From: Cellulomonas_A sp047229345
GTDB taxonomy: Bacteria; Actinomycetota; Actinomycetes; Actinomycetales; Cellulomonadaceae
DNA length: 9,099 nt
Assembly: GCF_047229345.1 (NCBI RefSeq)
Contig: NZ_JBFTER010000150.1
Location: forward strand, 1-9,099
Direction: 5' to 3'
Program-made: the position numbers and the translations under genes
Notes under the pieces: model-generated
Databases searched by the model: none
Told to the model about the DNA's origin: nothing
Seen by the model: the letters and a program-made list of their open reading frames with translations, nothing else
Shown: piece by piece, positions 6,586-9,099 of the stretch
Layout of the letters: each line of letters opens with the position of its first letter
How positions within the stretch are numbered: position 1 is the stretch's first letter

Positions 6586-6650
6586 GCGGCCGGTGGGCGG
6601 CTCATCCCGGACGGACGAAGCGGCTGGTGGACGGCTCGTCCCGGACGGAC
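6586..6650. repeat. Tandem 31-bp direct repeat, 34-bp period
   Basis: Copies at 6586-6616 and 6620-6650 match at 28 of 31 positions by hand alignment, with a 3-bp spacer. Each copy contains a dyad: the second has CGTCC-C-GGACG (6637-6647, perfect), and the first has CATCC-C-GGACG. Two dyads spaced 34 bp apart, roughly three helical turns, resemble paired binding sites for a regulator. They lie in the region between the divergent membrane-protein and amidotransferase genes. Confidence 0.55.
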
Positions 6651-6684
6651 CGACGGTCCCTCGGCGTGGTGCACCCGCTCCGGA

Positions 6685-6705
6685 CGTCATGCGCAGCGGA
6701 TGACG
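6685..6705. promoter_or_regulatory. Inverted repeat upstream of the amidotransferase
   Basis: CGTCAT (6685-6690) and ATGACG (6700-6705) are perfect 6-bp arms 9 bp apart, about 70 nt upstream of the ATG at 6776. The shape suits a dimeric regulator, but the length is short enough for chance. I could not identify a promoter for the amidotransferase in the rest of this region. Confidence 0.25.
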
Positions 6706-6775
6706 ACGGGCCTCCCGCGACCCGCGACGCTGGACGCTCCCGCACCTGCGGTGAGCGACGAGAGAAGGTCCGGTC

Positions 6776-7618
6776 ATGTGCCGTTGGGTGGCGTACTCGG
6801 GGTCCCCGGTGCTCGTCGAGGACCTGCTGTACATGCCGAAGAACTCCCTGATCGTGCAGAGCCTGAACTCCCGGCTCGGCGCCGAGCCGACCAACGGCGA
6901 CGGCTTCGGGCTCGGCTGGTACGGCGCCCAGGACACGCCCGGGCGCTTCCGCAGCACCGAGCCGGCGTGGAACGACCGCAACCTGCGCGACCTCTCGGCC
7001 CACATCTCCTCACGGATGGTGCTCGCGCACGTCCGGGCGTCGACCGGGTCGCCGGTGCAGGAGACGAACTGCCACCCGTTCCGGCACGGCCGCTGGTTGT
7101 TCATGCACAACGGGTACCTCAACGGCTTCGCGACGATGAAGCGCGACCTGTCGATGGCGATCGACCCTGCGCTGTATGCGGAGATCGAGGGCTCCACCGA
7201 CACCGAGACGTTCTTCTACCTCGCGCTGACGTACGGCCTGATGGACGACCCTCCGGCGGCGGTCGCGCGGGCGGTCGGCGTGATCGAGGCGACGGCCCAG
7301 CGCCTCGGCGTGCCGTTCCCGGTGCAGATGACGGTCGCGACGACCGACGGCGAGACCCTGTGGGCGTTCCGGTACTCGAGCGAGGGCCGGTCCCGGTCGC
7401 TGTTCCGCAGCACCGACGCCGCCACGCTGCGCCAGCAGCACCCGGACAGCCCGGTGCTCGCCAAGGTCTCCGACGACGCGCGCCTCGTCGTCTCCGAGCC
7501 GCTGGGCGACCTGCAGGGCGCGTGGCGCGAGGTCCCGGAGTCCACGTGCATCACCGTCCGCGCGGGGAGCGAGGAGCTCCAGCCCTTCGCCCCGACGGCG
7601 CTGCAGGGCGTGGGCTGA
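6776..7618 (+). CDS. YafJ-type class II glutamine amidotransferase
   Basis: A 280-residue cytoplasmic protein of the N-terminal-nucleophile glutamine amidotransferase fold. After removal of Met1, Cys2 (MCRWVAYSGSP) becomes the nucleophile that releases ammonia from glutamine. Other family marks are TNGDGFGLGWYG (39-50), HVRAST (85-90), NCHPFRHG (98-105), HNG (111-113, glutamine and oxyanion contacts) and STDTE (140-144). AGAAGG at 6763-6768 with a 7-nt spacer supports the ATG. There is no synthase domain, so any ammonia acceptor must come from elsewhere or the protein may act as a free amidohydrolase. EgtC of ergothioneine synthesis belongs to the same fold, but no egtA, egtB or egtD homologue is present in the window, and the sequence looks closer to YafJ. 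The physiological role of YafJ proteins is poorly known. Confidence 0.88.
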   Translation: MCRWVAYSGSPVLVEDLLYMPKNSLIVQSLNSRLGAEPTNGDGFGLGWYGAQDTPGRFRSTEPAWNDRNLRDLSAHISSRMVLAHVRASTGSPVQETNCHPFRHGRWLFMHNGYLNGFATMKRDLSMAIDPALYAEIEGSTDTETFFYLALTYGLMDDPPAAVARAVGVIEATAQRLGVPFPVQMTVATTDGETLWAFRYSSEGRSRSLFRSTDAATLRQQHPDSPVLAKVSDDARLVVSEPLGDLQGAWREVPESTCITVRAGSEELQPFAPTALQGVG

Positions 7619-7666
7619 GGCCACGGCCGGCGGCGGGTCGTCACCCGGCGGCGCGTCCGCGAGCCG

Positions 7667-8644
7667 TCAGGGCACCACGTTCTCCGGGAGCACCGCGGCA
7701 CCGTCCTGACGGACCTCGTCGGTGTCCCGTGGCCGCGCCGTCTCGGCCATCACGATGCCCCCCAGCACGATCGCCCCGCCGACGAGCTGGACCGTCGTCA
7801 TCGCCTCGCCGAGCACCAGCCACGCGGCCGCCGACGCCGCGACCGGCTCGGTCATGCCGAGCAGCCCCGCCCGCGCGGCACCCAGCGCCCGGATGCCCCA
7901 GAGGAAGAGCAGGTACGGCACGGCGGTCCCCAGCACGACGATCCACGTGACGAGCGCCCACATCGGCGGCTCGGCACCCGCGAGCGGACCCGGCATCGCG
8001 ACGCTCTCGCCGAGCGTGCCGACCGGGAACGTCCACAGCGGCTGCAGCACGATCCAGAACAGCGCCGCGAACCCCATCGACCACGCGTGCGTCGAGAGCG
8101 GGTCGCGCCGGGAGACCAGGCGCTCGCCGAGCAGGTAGTAGCACGCGAGCGACACCGCGGCGCCGACGGCCGCGAGCAGCCCGAGCGCGTCGAGCACCAC
8201 GCCGTCGGCGACCTGGGCGACGAGCGCGAGCCCGCCCAGGCAGGCCGCGAGCGCCCACCACACGCGCGCCCGGACCTGCTCGTGGAGCACGAACCGCGCC
8301 CACAGCGCGACGAGCAGGGGAGCGGTGTACTCGATGAGCAGCGCGAGGCCGACGGGCAGGCGGGAGATCGCGACGAGGTAGAACCACTGCACGAGCGCGA
8401 CACCGACGACCCCGAGCACCGCCATGACCGCGAGCTCGCGCCCACGCAGCCGCAGCGAGCCGCGGGAGAGCAGCAGCGCGGCGGCGACGAGGAGGACCGC
8501 GGACCCGAGGCAGCGGAGCTCGACGAGCCGCGCCGGGCTGAGGCCGGCCTGCATGGCGATCTTGGCGACCGTGCCGTTGACCGCGAAGAGCAGCGAGCCG
8601 ACGACGACGGCCAGGACGCCGAGCGGCGCCGAGGCACGGGACAC
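7667..8644 (-). CDS. EamA-family (DMT superfamily) transporter
   Basis: A 325-residue inner-membrane protein with about ten helices in two EamA repeats (about 8-143 and 152-301). Repeat ends are clear: IEYTAPLLVALWARFVLHE in the first, and TEPVAASAAAWLVLGE followed by a Gly-rich last helix in the second. These proteins usually export or exchange metabolites such as amino acids; the substrate here cannot be predicted. The start is the GTG at 8644: the frame extends far upstream, but those residues are low-complexity and not membrane-like, and a TACTCT -10-like element lies 6 nt before this GTG. The 24-residue tail after the last helix is hydrophilic and probably cytoplasmic. The gene converges with the amidotransferase and diverges from the gene at 8789. 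Confidence 0.88.
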   Translation of the reverse strand: MSRASAPLGVLAVVVGSLLFAVNGTVAKIAMQAGLSPARLVELRCLGSAVLLVAAALLLSRGSLRLRGRELAVMAVLGVVGVALVQWFYLVAISRLPVGLALLIEYTAPLLVALWARFVLHEQVRARVWWALAACLGGLALVAQVADGVVLDALGLLAAVGAAVSLACYYLLGERLVSRRDPLSTHAWSMGFAALFWIVLQPLWTFPVGTLGESVAMPGPLAGAEPPMWALVTWIVVLGTAVPYLLFLWGIRALGAARAGLLGMTEPVAASAAAWLVLGEAMTTVQLVGGAIVLGGIVMAETARPRDTDEVRQDGAAVLPENVVP

Positions 8645-8650
8645 CGGGCG

Positions 8651-8656
8651 AGAGTA
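8651..8656 (-). promoter_or_regulatory. -10 element, probable leaderless start of the EamA gene
   Basis: On the minus strand TACTCT fits TANNNT and ends 6 nt before the GTG at 8644. At usual spacing, transcription would begin at the first base of the start codon. No Shine-Dalgarno is present. No well-spaced -35 is seen; GTGACG (8683-8678) is 21 nt away. Confidence 0.45.
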
Positions 8657-8734
8657 GCCGTCCGGGGCGACCTCGGGCGTCACGTCCGGCGCGTGCAAGC
8701 CGACCCCAGCCCACGGGAGCGTCCGCGGCGCGCT

Positions 8735-8773
8735 GCGGTGCACGGCCCCCCGGGGGAGGGCCGCACGCACCGC
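8735..8773. promoter_or_regulatory. Long interrupted dyad next to the rightmost promoter
   Basis: The left arm GCGGTGC (8735-8741) plus CGGCCC (8743-8748) pairs with GGGCCG (8758-8763) plus GCACCGC (8767-8773). That gives 13 base pairs with a 1-by-3 internal loop and a 9-nt centre. It abuts the TAGCGT at 8776 and covers the place where a -35 would be. It is a candidate operator controlling one or both divergent genes. Confidence 0.45.
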
Positions 8774-8775
8774 CC

Positions 8776-8781
8776 TAGCGT
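8776..8781 (+). promoter_or_regulatory. -10 element, probable leaderless start of the rightmost gene
   Basis: TAGCGT ends 7 nt before the ATG at 8789, so the predicted transcription start is at or one base before the ATG. No Shine-Dalgarno precedes the ATG. The same CC-TAGCGT-C string occurs at 789-797 before the lyase leader. Confidence 0.5.
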
Positions 8782-8788
8782 CCCGCGC

Positions 8789-9099
8789 ATGGCAGAGGCA
8801 TGGGGTGGGACCGGCTGGAGCGGCACGCAGCCGCCCGGGTGGACCGGCGGCGGCGCCGGGGCGGTCGCGCCGTTCGTGGCGCGCGCCGCCGGGACGGTGC
8901 ACGACGCCGCGCGCCGGCTCGTCGCCGCGCAGCACGTCGACTGGGTCTCGGACGCCGCGGGGCGCTACCGCGAGGCGCTCGACGAGGCGCACCGGCAGGT
9001 GCTCGCGACCGCCGCGCTGGTCGAGGCCGCGCTCGAGGACGTCCGGGCCGCCGATCGCGCGACGGCCGTGCAGGCGCTCGCCGCGGCGAGGACCGCGGC
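8789..9099 (+). CDS. Probable WXG100-like small helical protein, 3' partial
   Basis: The frame from the ATG at 8789 stays open to the right edge (103 complete codons), so the C-terminus is missing. Residues 1-25 are Gly/Trp/Pro-rich and likely disordered. From about 26 the chain is Ala-rich and helical, broken by DWVSDAAGRYREAL at 51-64. That W-x-S/G-x-AA-x-x-Y/F turn is what WXG100 and related type VII secretion substrates or toxin N-domains show between two helices. Actinobacterial genes of this form often head clusters with a secreted or polymorphic-toxin protein, but the following genes are outside the window. The start is supported by a -10 element 7 nt upstream, implying a leaderless mRNA. 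Family assignment is by eye from one motif and helix pattern; an unrelated helical hairpin protein is possible. Confidence 0.55.
   Translation, partial: MAEAWGGTGWSGTQPPGWTGGGAGAVAPFVARAAGTVHDAARRLVAAQHVDWVSDAAGRYREALDEAHRQVLATAALVEAALEDVRAADRATAVQALAAARTA

Noticed and set aside
6474..6674. N-terminal extension of the minus-strand membrane protein
   Set aside because: The extension is Arg/Pro/Gly-rich, crosses the hairpin and repeats, and lacks a ribosome site. ATG 6473 has GGGGAGGGA upstream.
6776..7618. EgtC (ergothioneine pathway) as the amidotransferase name
   Set aside because: No egtA, egtB or egtD neighbours are present, and the motifs match the YafJ type better; the symbol was left empty.
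7634..7647. CGGGT-cgtc-ACCCG as terminator between the amidotransferase and EamA genes
   Set aside because: The stem is only 5 bp and cannot be extended cleanly; it is too weak to call, though some terminator is expected in this 48-bp convergent gap.
8645..8992. 116-residue N-terminal extension of the EamA protein
   Set aside because: It crosses the intergenic dyad and the opposite-strand gene, has no membrane or domain features, and a -10 element sits just before GTG 8644.

Overview
The window is very GC-rich DNA with strong third-position GC bias, GTG/TTG starts and short intergenic gaps. This fits a high-GC actinobacterium. A secreted pectin-backbone lyase with a CBM13 module and several probable leaderless starts make a Cellulomonas-like relative plausible, but the genus is an inference.

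Layout. (1) 3-593 (+) is the 3' part of a multi-pass membrane protein. Its TGA is followed in the same frame by 38 coding-looking codons, a second TGA and a hairpin. (2) 950-3277 (+) is a secreted family 11 rhamnogalacturonan lyase with a Thr/Pro linker and a C-terminal ricin-type CBM13. It has its own leader and ends at a strong hairpin shared with the convergent gene. (3) 6473 down to 3342 (-) is a four-gene membrane/envelope run: an unnamed membrane protein, a DUF4239 (bestrophin-like) membrane protein, a one-lobe substrate-binding-protein-like lipoprotein, and a cation diffusion facilitator (CDF) whose start overlaps the lipoprotein stop. (4) 6474-6775 is a 302-bp divergent intergenic region with a strong hairpin, a 34-bp-period tandem repeat and an inverted repeat. 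(5) 6776-7618 (+) is a stand-alone YafJ-type class II glutamine amidotransferase. (6) 8644 down to 7667 (-) is an EamA/DMT-family transporter. (7) 8789 to the window end (+) is the start of a probable WXG100-like protein, divergent from the transporter. Both genes appear to start leaderless, and a long dyad sits against the promoter of the rightmost gene.

How the genes relate. The lyase would cut the rhamnogalacturonan-I backbone outside the cell; no uptake or catabolic partners are next to it. The minus-strand run holds the least understood biology: two uncharacterised membrane proteins, a truncated solute-binding lipoprotein lacking its second lobe, and a CDF transporter whose usual metal-site residues appear replaced. 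The tight lipoprotein/CDF coupling suggests they act together, perhaps as a sensor or accessory for cation export; this is inference. I found no mobile element, CRISPR array, tRNA or rRNA.
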